Positions 49,273 to 61,119 of a DNA stretch of 64,000 nucleotides are shown piece by piece. A model generated the notes under the pieces. It searched no databases. It was not told where the DNA came from and saw nothing but the letters and a program-made list of their open reading frames with translations. The stretch is from Euglena gracilis. Its lineage: Eukaryota; Euglenida; Euglenophyceae; Euglenales. The stretch is from positions 58,459,804 to 58,523,803 of the forward strand of contig CP154955.1 in NCBI GenBank assembly GCA_039621445.1, given 5' to 3'. The position numbers and the translations under genes are program-made. Position 1 is the first letter of the stretch, and each line of letters starts with the position of its first letter.

Positions 49273-52154
49273 GGTAAGCTTCGCTCTTACTCTAAAGAGA
49301 TAAGAGCTCAGCGACCAGGGTGTGGCGTAGAGCTGAGCTCTTTGGGAGACCACCCCGGCCCGGCCCTGGAAAAACGCTCGTTTTTGGCTCAAAAACAGTG
49401 TTTCTTGGTCCGGGAGGCCAAAAAACATCGTTTTGGGCCAAAAAATTTTCGATTTTTTTCGACTTTTTTGACCGGTTTTGACCCAAAGTCATGGGTTGGT
49501 GTCCCAAAACGGGGCGCCGGTGGGTCGAAAAAAGCTCATTTTTGGCTCGAAAACACTTTTTTCGGGTCCGGGAGGTCAAAAAACATGGTTTTGGGCAAAA
49601 AAAATTTTTTCGAATTTTTTCGACTTTTTGACCCAAAAATGGCTAGTCCGGCGAGGGGGGAGGGCCCCAGCCAGGGGGGGGCGGGGGGGGGGGTCCGGGT
49701 CGGAAAAATTTTTTTCGCCCAAAAACACTTTTTTTGATGTTCTGAGGTGAAAAAAAGTGTTTTTGGGCGAAAAAAAAATTTTAAAATTTTGGGTCCCGAC
49801 CTGCCACCCAACCCCCCCTCGCCCAGCCGCCATGGCGGCGTACGGTGGGGTCCCCGAACACCCAAAGCTGGCCCAAAATCGCACAACCAGACCCCGGGAA
49901 CCCCAAAAAACGGTCAAAACCCCTCCCTAAACCTAATGATTGACCCCTGGATTGGGGTCCAACTCCCCGTCTAGCCCGAGATACGGCCAATTTACGGTTT
50001 CGGGCCCAAACAGGCCCGAAATGGCCAAAACTGGCCCAAAACCCCCAAAACGGCCATATCTCGGGCTAGGCGGGGAGTTGGCCCAAACCGCGCATACCGA
50101 TCGATAGGGCGTCCCAAAGTTGAGGAATGAGGTCCTCTTTACTTTTCCTCAACTCCGCAGCGTTTTCTAGATATTTTGAAATTTTCGATTTTTGGACCCC
50201 GGCCCGGCAGCCCTCGAACCCCTGCAGGGGTCCCCGAATACCCAAAAATGGCCCAAAATCGCACAACCAGACCCCGGGAACCCCAAAAAACGGTCAAAAC
50301 CCCCCCCCTAAACCTAATGATTGACCCCCTGGTTTGGGTTCCAACTCCTCGCCTAGCCCGAGTGACGGCCAATTTACGGTTTCGGGCCCAAACGGGCCCG
50401 AAATGGCCAAAACTGGCAAAACTGGCCCAAAACCCCAAAACGGCCGTATCTCGGGCTAGGCGAGGAGTTGGCCCAAACCGCGCATACCGATCGATCGGGC
50501 GTCCCAAAGTTGTGGAAGGACGTCCTGTTTAATTTTTCTCAACTCTCCGGGGTTTTCGAGATATTTCGAATTTTTCGATTTTTTTGACCCCAAAATGACC
50601 CTGCAATTTCCCTGGAAAAAACGGTAGACAACTTTTTTGCTCGGGCCATATCTCCGGACTGGCGGGGAGTTGCGGGTAACCCAAGGGCTCTGGAGAAACT
50701 AGGGACCCTCTCCTAACCTATAGGCTATTCACTTTGGGGGCCCGGAAATCGGGTCACATATATAATCCTCGGGTGCCGGACCTACCCAGGGGGGGGGGGG
50801 CGGGTGGGTGGGGGGGGAGGGGGAGGGGTGGGGTGATGGGGGGGGTTGTTCGGGGGGTGGTAAGCTTCGCTCTTACTCTAAAGAGATAAGAGCTCAGCGA
50901 CCAGGGTGTGACGTAGAGCTGAGCTCTTTGGGGGACCATTCGGCCCGGCCGAAAAAAACGCTCATTTTCAGCTCAAAAACATGTTTTCCGGGTGGAGGCC
51001 CAAAAAACATCGTTTTGGGTAAAAAATTTTTTCGATATTTTCGACTTTTTTGACCCGTTTTTGACCCAAAATCAATGGGTTGGCGGCCCGGGGCCTGGGG
51101 GTCGAAAACGCTCATTTCGCTCAAAAACTTTTTTGGGTCCGGGAGGCCAAAAACATGTTTGGGCAAAAAAAATTTTCGATTTTGACTTTTTTCCCCAGTT
51201 TTGACCCAAAGTGACCCCAAAACATGGCCAAAGTCGCACAACCAGACCCCGGGAACCCCAAAAAACGGTCAAAACCCCCCCCTAACGTAATGTTGACCCC
51301 CAGTTTGGGTCCAACTCCCCGTCTAGCCCGAGATACGGCCAATTTACGGTTTCGGGCCCCAAACGGGCCAAACTGGCCAAAAAACGGGCCGAAACCCCCA
51401 AAACGGCCGTATCTCGGGCTGGCGAGGAGTTTCCCAAACCGCGCATACCGATCGATAGGGAGTTCCAAGGTCGGCAAATCAGTTCCCCATCACTTTTTCT
51501 CAACTCCGCAGCGTTTCGAAGATATTTTGAAAATTGCGATTTTGGACCCCAGCCCGGCCGCCTCGCGCCCCCCGCGGGGGTCCCCGAATACCCAAAAATG
51601 GCCCAAAATGGCACAACCATACCCCGGGAACCCCAAAAAAACGGTCAAAACCCCCCCTAAACCTAATGATTGACCTCCTGGTTTGGGCTCCAACTCCCCG
51701 TCTAGCCCGAGATACGGGCAATTTACGGTTTCGGGCCCCGAACGGGCCCGAAATGGCCAAAACTGGCCAAACTGGCCCAAAACCCCAAAACGGCCGTATC
51801 TCGGGCTAGGCGGGGAGTTGGCCCAAACCGCGCATACCGATCGATCGGGCGTCCCAAAGTTGAGGAATGACGTCCTCTTCACTTTTTTTCAACTCCGCGG
51901 GGTTTTCGAGATATTTTGAAATTTTCGATTTTTTGACCCCAAAATGACCCTGAAATTTCCCCGGAAAAAAAAACGGTAGAAAACTTTTTTGCTCGGGCCA
52001 TATCTCCGGACTGGCGGGGAGATACGGGAACACGAAGGGCTCTGGAGAAACTAGGGAAACTTTCCTAACTTACAGGCTATTCACTTTGGGGGCCCGGAAA
52101 TCCAATCACATCGATAATCCTCGGGTGTCGCGACCTACCCAGGGGGGGGGGGGG

Positions 52155-52216
<62 letters not shown>

Positions 52217-55200
52217 CCGACCCCCCCGTCGCCGGGGTGGTAAGCTTCGCTCTTACTCTAAAGAGATAAGAGCTCAGCGACCAGGGTGTGACGTAGAGCT
52301 GAGCTCTTTGGAAGAGCACCCACCCGGGGAAAAACGCTCGTTTTCCGCTCAAAAACAGTTTTTCTGGGGCCGGGAGGCCAAAATACATCGTTTTGGGCTT
52401 TTCGATTTTTTCGACTTTTTTGACCGGTTTTGACCAAAGTCAATGGGTTGGCGGCCCAAAACGGGGCGCTGGCGGTCGAAAAACGCTCATTTGGCTCAAA
52501 AACACTTTTTGGGTCCGGGAGGTCAAACATGGTTTTGGGCGAAAAATTTTTTTAGATTTTTTTAGACTTTTTTGAACCTGTTTTGACCCAAAATCAACAG
52601 GTTGGCGAACCAAAACGGGGCGCTGGCGGGTCGAAAAACGCTCATTTTTGGCTCGAAAACACTTTTTCCGGGTCCGAGAGGCCAAAAAACATGGTTTTGG
52701 GCGAAAATTTTTTTTCGATTTTTTCGACTTTTTTTGGCCCGAAAACGGCTAAGTCGGACAGAGGGAAAAGTGTACAAAACGGCCATTTGGACCGAAAAAC
52801 GGCCGTATCTCGGGTCAGGCGGCGAGTTGCGGGAAAATCAACCAACCAGTAGATAGGCCGTTCCAAGGGCTTCAAATTAGGTCTCCGGACATTTTTTCCA
52901 ACTCCCCACCATTTTGGAGATATTTTGCAAAAACTGGTTTTTTGGCCTGTTTTGGGCTCCAAATGTTTTGGGCTCCAACAACAAAACGGCCATATCTCCG
53001 CCCAGGCGGGGAGTTGGCCCAAACCGCGCATACCGGTGGATAGGGCGTCCCAAAGTTGTGGAATGAGGTACTCTTTACTTTTTCTCAACTCCCCAGCGTT
53101 TTCGAGATATTTTAAATTTTTCCATTTTTTTACCCCAAAAATGACCCCCTGTTGCCGGTCCAAAAAAAGTTTCTTTGGAAAAAAAACGGTACACAACTTT
53201 TTTGCTCGGGCCATATCTCCGGACTGGCGGGGAGTTGCGGGCAAAATGAGGGCTCTGGAGAAACTAGGGACCTCTCCTAACCTATAGGCTATTCACTTCT
53301 CGGGTCCGGAAATCAGGTCACATCGATAATCCGGGGGTGCCGGCCTACTCAGGGGGGGGGGGGGGGGGGGGGGCGGGGGGGGGGCGGGGGGGGGGGGGGT
53401 CAGGGGGGGGTTTCGGGGGGGTGGTAAGCTTCGCTCTTACTCTAAAGAGATAAGAGCGCAGCGACGCAGGGTGTGACATAGAGCTGAGCTCTTTGGGAGA
53501 CCACCCCGGCCCGGCCCGGGAAAAACGCTCATTTTCGGCTCAAAAACAGTTTTTCTGGGTCAGGGAGGCCAGAAAACATCGTTTTGGGGCCAAAATTTTT
53601 TTTCGATTTTTTTCGACTTTTTTGACTTGGTTTCGACCCAAACACCGGCCGGGCCCAGCCTGCCAGCGGCCCGGTGGGTCGAAAAACGTTCATTTTTGGC
53701 TCAAAAACTGTTTTTCTAGGTCCGGGAGGCCAAAAAACGTGGTTTTGGGGCCAGAAAATTTTTTTTCGATTTTTTCGAGCGGTTGACCCAAAGTCATGGG
53801 TTGGTGGCCCAAAAAGGGGCGCCGGCGGGTCGAAAAACGCTCATTTTCGGCTCAAACACAGGCTTTCCGGGTCCGGGAGGCCAAAAAACGTCGATTTGGG
53901 GCAAAAAATTTTTTTCGATGTTTTTCGACTTTTTTGACCCGGTTTTGACCCAAAGTCAATGGGTTGGCGACCAAAACGCCCAAAACGGGGCGCCGGCGGG
54001 TCAAAAAAACGCTCATTTTTGGCTCGAAAACACTTTTTTCGGGCCCGGGAGGTCAAAAATCATGGTTTTGGGCCAAAAAAAATTATCGAATTTTTCGACT
54101 TTTTGACCCGAAAATGGCTAAATCCACCGGCCAGGGGGGCCCCAGCCAGGGGGGGCCTCCAGCCAGGGGGGGGCATGGGGGGGTTGCGGGTTGGAAAATT
54201 TTTTTTCGCTCAAAAGCACTTTTTTTGATGTTCTGAAGTGAAAAAAAGTGTTTTTGAGCGAGAGAAAAATTTTGAAAATTTTGGGTACCGACCTGCCACC
54301 CGACCCCCCTCGCCCAGCCGCCCTCACGGCGCCTGCAGGGGCCCCCGAATACCCAAGGCTGGCCCAAAGTCGCACAACCAGACCCCAAAAACCCCAAAAA
54401 ACGGTCAAAACCCCCCCATAAACCTAATGTTTGACCCCCTGGTTTGGGTTCCAACTCCCCGTCTAGCCCGAGATACGGCCAATTTACGGTTTCGGGCCCC
54501 GAACGGGCCCGAAATGGCCAAAACTGGCAAAACTGGCCCAAAACCCCAAAACGGCCGTATCTCGGGCTAGGCGTGGAGTTGGCCCAAACCGCGCATACCG
54601 GTCGATCGGGCGTCCCAAAGTTGTGGAACGACGTCCTCTTTACTTTTCCTCAGCTCCGCAGCGTTTTCGAGATATTTTGAATTTTTCGATTTTTTGACCC
54701 CAAAATGGCCCTGCCATTTCCCCGGAAAAAAAAACGGTACACAACTTTTTTGCTCGGGCCATATCTCCGGACTGGCGGGGAGTTGCGGGTAACGTGATGG
54801 CTCTGGAGAAACTAGAGATCGTCCCCTAACCTATAGGCTATTCACTTTGGGGGCCCGGAAATCGGGTCACATCGATAATCCTCGGGTGGCCGGACCTACT
54901 CAGGGAGGGGGGGGGGCGGGGGGCGGGGGGGGTCAGGGGGGGGTTTGGGGGGGGTGGTAAGCTTCGCTCTTACTCTAAAGAGATAAGAGCTCAGCGACCA
55001 GGGTGTGACGTAGAGCTGAGCTCTTTGGGAGACCACCCCGGCCCGGCCCGGGAAAAACGCTCGTTTTCGGCTCAAAAACAGTGTTTCTTGGTCCGGGAGG
55101 CCAAAAAACATCGTTTTGGGCCAAAAATTTTTTTCGATTTTTTTCGACTTTTTTTGACCGGTTTTGACCCAAAGTCATGGGTTGGTGTCCCAAAACGGGG

Positions 55201-58200
55201 CGCCGGTGGGTCGAAAAAAGCTCATTTTTGGCTCGAAAACACTTTTTTCGGGTCCGGGAGGTCAAAAAACATGGTTTTGGGCAAAAAAAATTTTCTCGAA
55301 TTTTTTCGACTTTTTGACCCAACAATGGCTAGCTTCACCGGCCGGGGGGGAGGGCCCCAGCCAGGGGGGGGCAGGGGGGGGGGTCCGGGTCGGAAAATTT
55401 TTTTTCGCCCAAAAACACTTTTTTTGATGTTCTGAGGTGAAAAAAAGTGTTTTTGGGCGAAAAAAAAATTTTTTAAATTTTGGGTCCCGACCTGCCACCC
55501 AACCCAGCCCAGCCGCCATGGCGGCGTACGGTGGGGTCCCCGAACACCCAAAGCTGGCCCAAAATCGCACAACCAGACCCCGGGAACCCCAAAAAAGCGG
55601 TCAAAACCCCTCCCTAAACCTAATGATTGACCCCCTGGTTTGGGTCCCAACTCCTCGTCTAGCCCGAGATACGGCCAATTTACGGTTTCGGGCCCAAACA
55701 GGCCCGAAATGGCCAAAACTGACCCAAAACCCCCAAAACGGCCATATCTCGGGCTAGGCGGGGAGTTGGCCCAAACCGCGCATACCGATCGATAGGGCGT
55801 CCCAAAGTTGAGGAATGAGGTCCTCTTTACTTTTCCTCAACTCCGCAGCGTTTTCGAGATATTTTGAAATTTTCGATTTTTGGACCCCAGCCCATCAGCC
55901 CTCGAACCCCTGCAGGGGTCCCCGAATACCCAAAACTGGCCCAAAATCGCACAACCAGACCCCGGGAACCCCAAAAAACGGTCAAAACCCCCCCTAAACC
56001 TAATGATTGACCCCCTGGTTTGGGTTCCAACTCCTCGCCTAGCCCGAGATACGGCCAATTTACGGTTCCGGGCCCCGAACAGGCCCAAAATGGCCAAAAC
56101 TGGCAAAACTGGCCCAAAACCCCAAAACGGCCGTATCTCGGGCTAGGCAAGGAGTTGGCCCAAACCGCGCATACCGATCGATCGGGCGTCCCAAAGTTGT
56201 GGAACGACGTCCTGTTTAATTTATCTCAACTCCGCGGGTTTTCGAGATATTTCGAATTTTTCGATTTTTTTGACCCCAAAATGACCCTGCAATTTCCCTG
56301 GAAAAAAAAACGGTAGACAACTTTTTTGCTCGGGCCATATCTCCGGACTGGCGGGGAGTTGCGGGTAACCCAAGGGCTCTGGAGAAACTAGGGACCCTCT
56401 CCTAACCTATAGGCTATTCACTTTGGGGGGCAACGAAATCGGGTCACAATCGATAATCCTCGGGTGGCCGTACCTACTCCAAGGGAGGGGGGGGGGGGGG
56501 CTGGGGCGGGGGGGGGGGGGGGTGGGGGGCGGGGGGGGTCAGGGGGGGGGTTTCGGGGGGTGGTAAGCTTCGCTCTTACTCTAAAGAGATAAGAGCTCAG
56601 CGACCAGGGTGTGACGTAGAGCTGAGCTCTTTGGGGGACCACTCCGGCCCGGCCTGCGAAAAACGCTCATTTTTGGCCCAAAAACATGTTTTCTGGGTCA
56701 GGGAGACCATAAAACATCGTTTTGGGACAAAAATTTTTTTTCGATTTTTTTCGACTTTTTTGACCAGATTTTGACCCAAAGTCAATGGGTTGGCCAACTA
56801 AAACAGGGCCCTGGCGGGTCGAAAAATTCTCATTTTCAGCTCAAAAACACCTTTTCCGGGTCCGGGAGGCCAAAAAACATGGTTTTGGGCGGAAAAAAAA
56901 ATTCAATTTTTTTCGACTTTTTTGACCCGGTTTTGACCCAAAGTCAATGGGTTGGCGAACCAAAACGGGTCGATGGCGGGTCGAAAAATTCTCATTTTCA
57001 GCTCAAAAACACTTTTTCCGGGTCCGGGAGGCCAAAAAATTTTTTTCGATTTTTTTCGACTTTTTGGCCCGAAAACGGCTAAGTCGGACAGTGGGAAAAG
57101 TGTACAAAACGGCCATTTGGACCGAAAAACGGCAATTCTCGGGCCAGGCGGAGAGTTGGCCCAAACTGCGAGTACCGGTGGATGGGCGTCCCAAAGTTGT
57201 GGAATGAGGTACTCTTCACTTTTTCTCAACTCCCCAGCGTTTTCGAGATATTTTGAATTTTTCGATTTTTTGACCCCAAAAATGACCCCCTGTTGCCGGT
57301 CCAACAAAATTTCTTTGAAAAAAAAACGGTAGACAACTTTTTTGCTCGGGCCATATCTCCGGACTGGCGGGGAGTTAGAGGCCAAACGAGGGCTCGTTAG
57401 AAACTAGAAATCCTCTCCTAACCTATGGGCTATTAACCTTTCGGGTCCGGAAATCCAATCACATCGATAATCCTCGGGTGCCATTGCCTACCCAGGGGGG
57501 GGCGGGGGGGGGGGGGGGGGGGGGGCGGGGGGGCCGACCCCCCCGGCGCCGGGGGGGGAAGCTTCGCTCTTACTCTAAAGGGGTAAGAGGTCAGCGAGCA
57601 GGGGGTGACGCAGAGCTGAGCTATTAACCTTTCGGGTCGGAAATCCAATACATCGAATAATCTGAGAGATAGAGCCAGCGACCAGGCTGTGTGTTGTGGG
57701 GGGGGGGGGGCGGTTGGGGGCGGGGGGTCGATTTTTTCGACCGCAGGGGGTTGGTAAGCTGCCGCTTTCTTACTTCTAAGAGAAAAGAGCTCAGCGACAG
57801 GGGCGAGAAAAGAGCTGAGCATTTGGGGGAAAAAACACTTTGTCGGCCCGGGGGGAGGCCAAAAAACATGGTTTTGGCGAAAAAATTTTTCCGCTTTTTT
57901 GACCGTTTTGAGGGACCCAAAAATGGCTCAATGGGTTGGCGCCCCAAAAACATGGAGCGCGGCGGGTCGGAAAAAATTTTTTCGGAAAGACTTTTTTCGC
58001 TGTTCTGAAGTGAGAAGAAAAGTGTTTTTGAGCGAAAAAGTCCTCAATGGGGTTTGGGTTCGAAGCCAAAACGGAGCCGCCCTGTTTTCGGGTCGCGGAT
58101 GCCGGGTCGAAAAAAACGCTCATTTTTGGCTCGCACAACACTTTTTCGGGTCCGGCGTGGGAAAAAAAAAAAAAACGGTCAAAAATCTGAACGTAATGTT

Positions 58201-59070
58201 TGAAATTTGGTATGAACAAAGCCAATTTACGGTTTCGAGCCCTGAACGGGCCAGAACTGGCCAAACTGGCCCAAAAACCCCAAAACGGCCGTATCTCGGG
58301 CTAGGCGAGGAGTTGGCCCAAACCGCGCATACCGATCGATCGGGCGTCCCAAGGTCGTTAAATAAGGTCGCCATCACTTTTCCTCAACTCCGCAGCGTTT
58401 TCGAGATATTTTGAATTTTTCGATTTTTGGACCCCAGCCCGGCCCGCCCTCGAACCCCCCCCCGCGGGGGTGGCCCAAACTGGCGCCCCCGGGACACCCC
58501 CCGGGACCCCAAAAAACCCCCCCCCCGATTGACCCCCGGGTTTGGGTTCCAACTCCCCGTCTAGCCCGAGATACGGCCAATTTGGTGGGCCCCGAACGGG
58601 CTCGAAACGGCCAAACTGGCGGCCCATCTCGGCCGTCTTGGGGCGGCGAGCGTTGGCCAACCGCGCGTACCGATCGGGGGTCCCGGGGGGGACGTTTTCC
58701 CTTTTTCAACTCGGCCGTTTTCGCGTCTTTTTTTACTTTTCCCTCACCCCTCCCCTCCCCCCGGCCCCCCCCCCGGGGTCCCCCTTTTTTGTGGGTTTTT
58801 GGCCGGAATCCTGCGGGTTTGGCCCCCCTCGGGCCCCCAAACGGCCAGAAACTGCGGGGGATTTTGCCGGAGGTCGCCTTTTGATGCTCGGAGTCGGGAG
58901 TTAAACTCCCCACCAACACACCCCACCCCGGTCAAAACTAGGTACCACAAAAAAACCTAGACAACTTTTCCTCCCTCTATAGGGACTGGGGGGGCCCGGA
59001 AATCCAATCACATCGATAATCCTCGGGGGCCATTGCCTACCCAGGGGGGGGGGGCGGGGGGGGGGGGGGG

Positions 59071-59104
<34 letters not shown>

Positions 59105-61084
59105 CGGTCCCACCGTCGCCGGGGTGGTAAGCTTCGCTCTTACTCTAAAGAGATAAGAGCTCAGCTACCAGGGTGTGTCGTCGCTCTGAGCTCTTTGGGG
59201 GACCACTCCGGCCCGGCCTGCGAAAAACGCTCATTTTTGGCCCAAAAACATGTTTTCTTTGTCAGGGAGACCATAAAACATCGTTTTGGGACAAAAAAAA
59301 TTTTTTCGATTTTTTTCGACTTTTTTGACCAGATTTTGACCCAAAGTCAATGCGTTGGCCAACCAAAACGGGGCCCTGGCGGGTCGAAAAATTCTCATTT
59401 TCAGCTCAAAAGCACTTTTTCCGGGTCCGGGAGGCCAAAAAAACATGGTTTTGGGCGCAAAATTTTTTTTCAATTTTTTTCGACTTTTTTGACCCGGTTT
59501 TGACCCAAAGTCAATGGGTTGGCGAACCAAAACGGGTCGCTGGCGGGTCGAAAAACGCCCATTTTCAGCTCAAAAACACTTTTTCCGGGTCCGGGAGGCC
59601 AAAAAACATGGTTTTGGGCGAAAAATTTTTTTTCGATTTTTTTCGACTTTTTGGCCCGAAAACGGCTAAGTCGGACAGTGGGAAAAGTGTACAAAACGGC
59701 CATTTGGACCGAAAAACGGCAATTCTCGGGCCAGGCGGAGAGTTGGCCCAAACTGCGAGTACCGGTGGATAGGGCGTCCCAAAGTTGTGGAATGAGGTAC
59801 TCTTCACTTTTTCTCAACTTTCCAGCGTTTTCGAGATATTTTGAATTTTTCGATTTTTTGACCCCAAAAATGACCCCCTGTTGCCGGTCCAACAAAATTT
59901 CTTTGAAAAAAAAACGGTAGACAACTTTTTTGCTCGGGCCATATCTCCGGACTGGGCGGGGAGTTAGAGGCCAAACGAGGGCTCGTTAGAAACTAGAAAT
60001 CCTCTCCTAACCTATGGGCTGTTAACCTTTCGGGTCCGGAAATACAATCACATCGATAATCCTCGGGTGCCCCGACCTACCCAGGGGGGGCGGGGGGGGG
60101 GGGGGGGGGGGGGTGGGGGGGCGGGGGGGGTCCGACCCCCCCGTCGCCGGGGTGGTAAGCTTCGCTCTTACTCTAAAGAGATAAGAGCTCAGCGACCAGG
60201 GCACATCGATAATCCGCGGGTGCTCGGGCCTACTCAGGGGGGGGGGGGGGAGGGGGCAGGAGGGGGGTTTCGGGGGGGTGTAAGCTTCGCTCTTACTCCT
60301 AAAGAGATAAGAGCTCAGCGACCAGGTTTTTTGCGGTAGAGGAGCTCTTTGCTGGAACATTCCGGCTAGGCCGGCGAAAAAAACGTCATTTCCCGGTCAA
60401 AAACATGTGTCCGGGTCCAGGAGGCTCCAAAAAAAAACATGGTTTTGGGCGAAAAAATTTTTTCGATATTTTTCGACTTTTTTGACTCGGGTTTTACCTA
60501 AAATCAGTGGGTTGGCGAACCAAAAAAAAAAACGCTAATTTTTAGCTCAAAAACCACTTTTTCCGGGTCCGGGAGGCCAAAAAACATGGTTTTGGGCGAA
60601 AAAAATTTTTTCGATTTTTTTCGACTTTTTGGCCCGAAAACGGCTAAGTCGGACAGTGGGAAAAGTGCGCAAAACGGCCATTTGGACCGAAAAACGGCCG
60701 TATCTCGGGCTAGGCGGGGAGTTGGCCCAAACTGCGAATACCGGTGGATAGGGCGTCCCAAAGTTGTGGAATGAGGTACTCTTTAGTTTTTCTCAACTCC
60801 CCGGCGTTTTCGAGATATTTTGAATTTTTCGATTTCTTGACCCCAAAAATGACCCCCTGTTGCCGGTCCAACAAACTTTCTTTGGAAAAAAAAAAACGGT
60901 AGACAACTTTTTTGCTCGGGCCAGATCTCCGGCCTGGCGGGGAGTTGCGGGCAACCTAAGGGCTCTGGACAAACTAGGGACCGTCTCCTAACCTATAGGC
61001 TATTAACCTTTCGGGTCCCGAAATCCAATCACATCGATAATCCGCGGGTGCCCGGGCCTACTCAGGGGGGGGGGGGCGGGGGGG

Positions 61085-61119
<35 letters not shown>

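Noticed and set aside
49090-49737. ORFs of 100-215 codons rich in Gly or Pro across G tracts (also 52077, 58901, 60022)
   Set aside because: They translate homopolymer G/C linkers plus satellite modules and recur in every copy on both strands.
52243-52312. GCTCTTA hairpin module as a tRNA or 5S-like gene
   Set aside because: No cloverleaf, no A/B box set and no acceptor stem could be drawn; only simple hairpins are visible.
58374-58919. 181-codon minus ORF with varied composition
   Set aside because: It lies in a degraded satellite copy; phrases such as CTAGCCCGAGATACGGCC and GCGTTTTCGAGATATTTTGA identify modules c and d, so the variety comes from small deletions.
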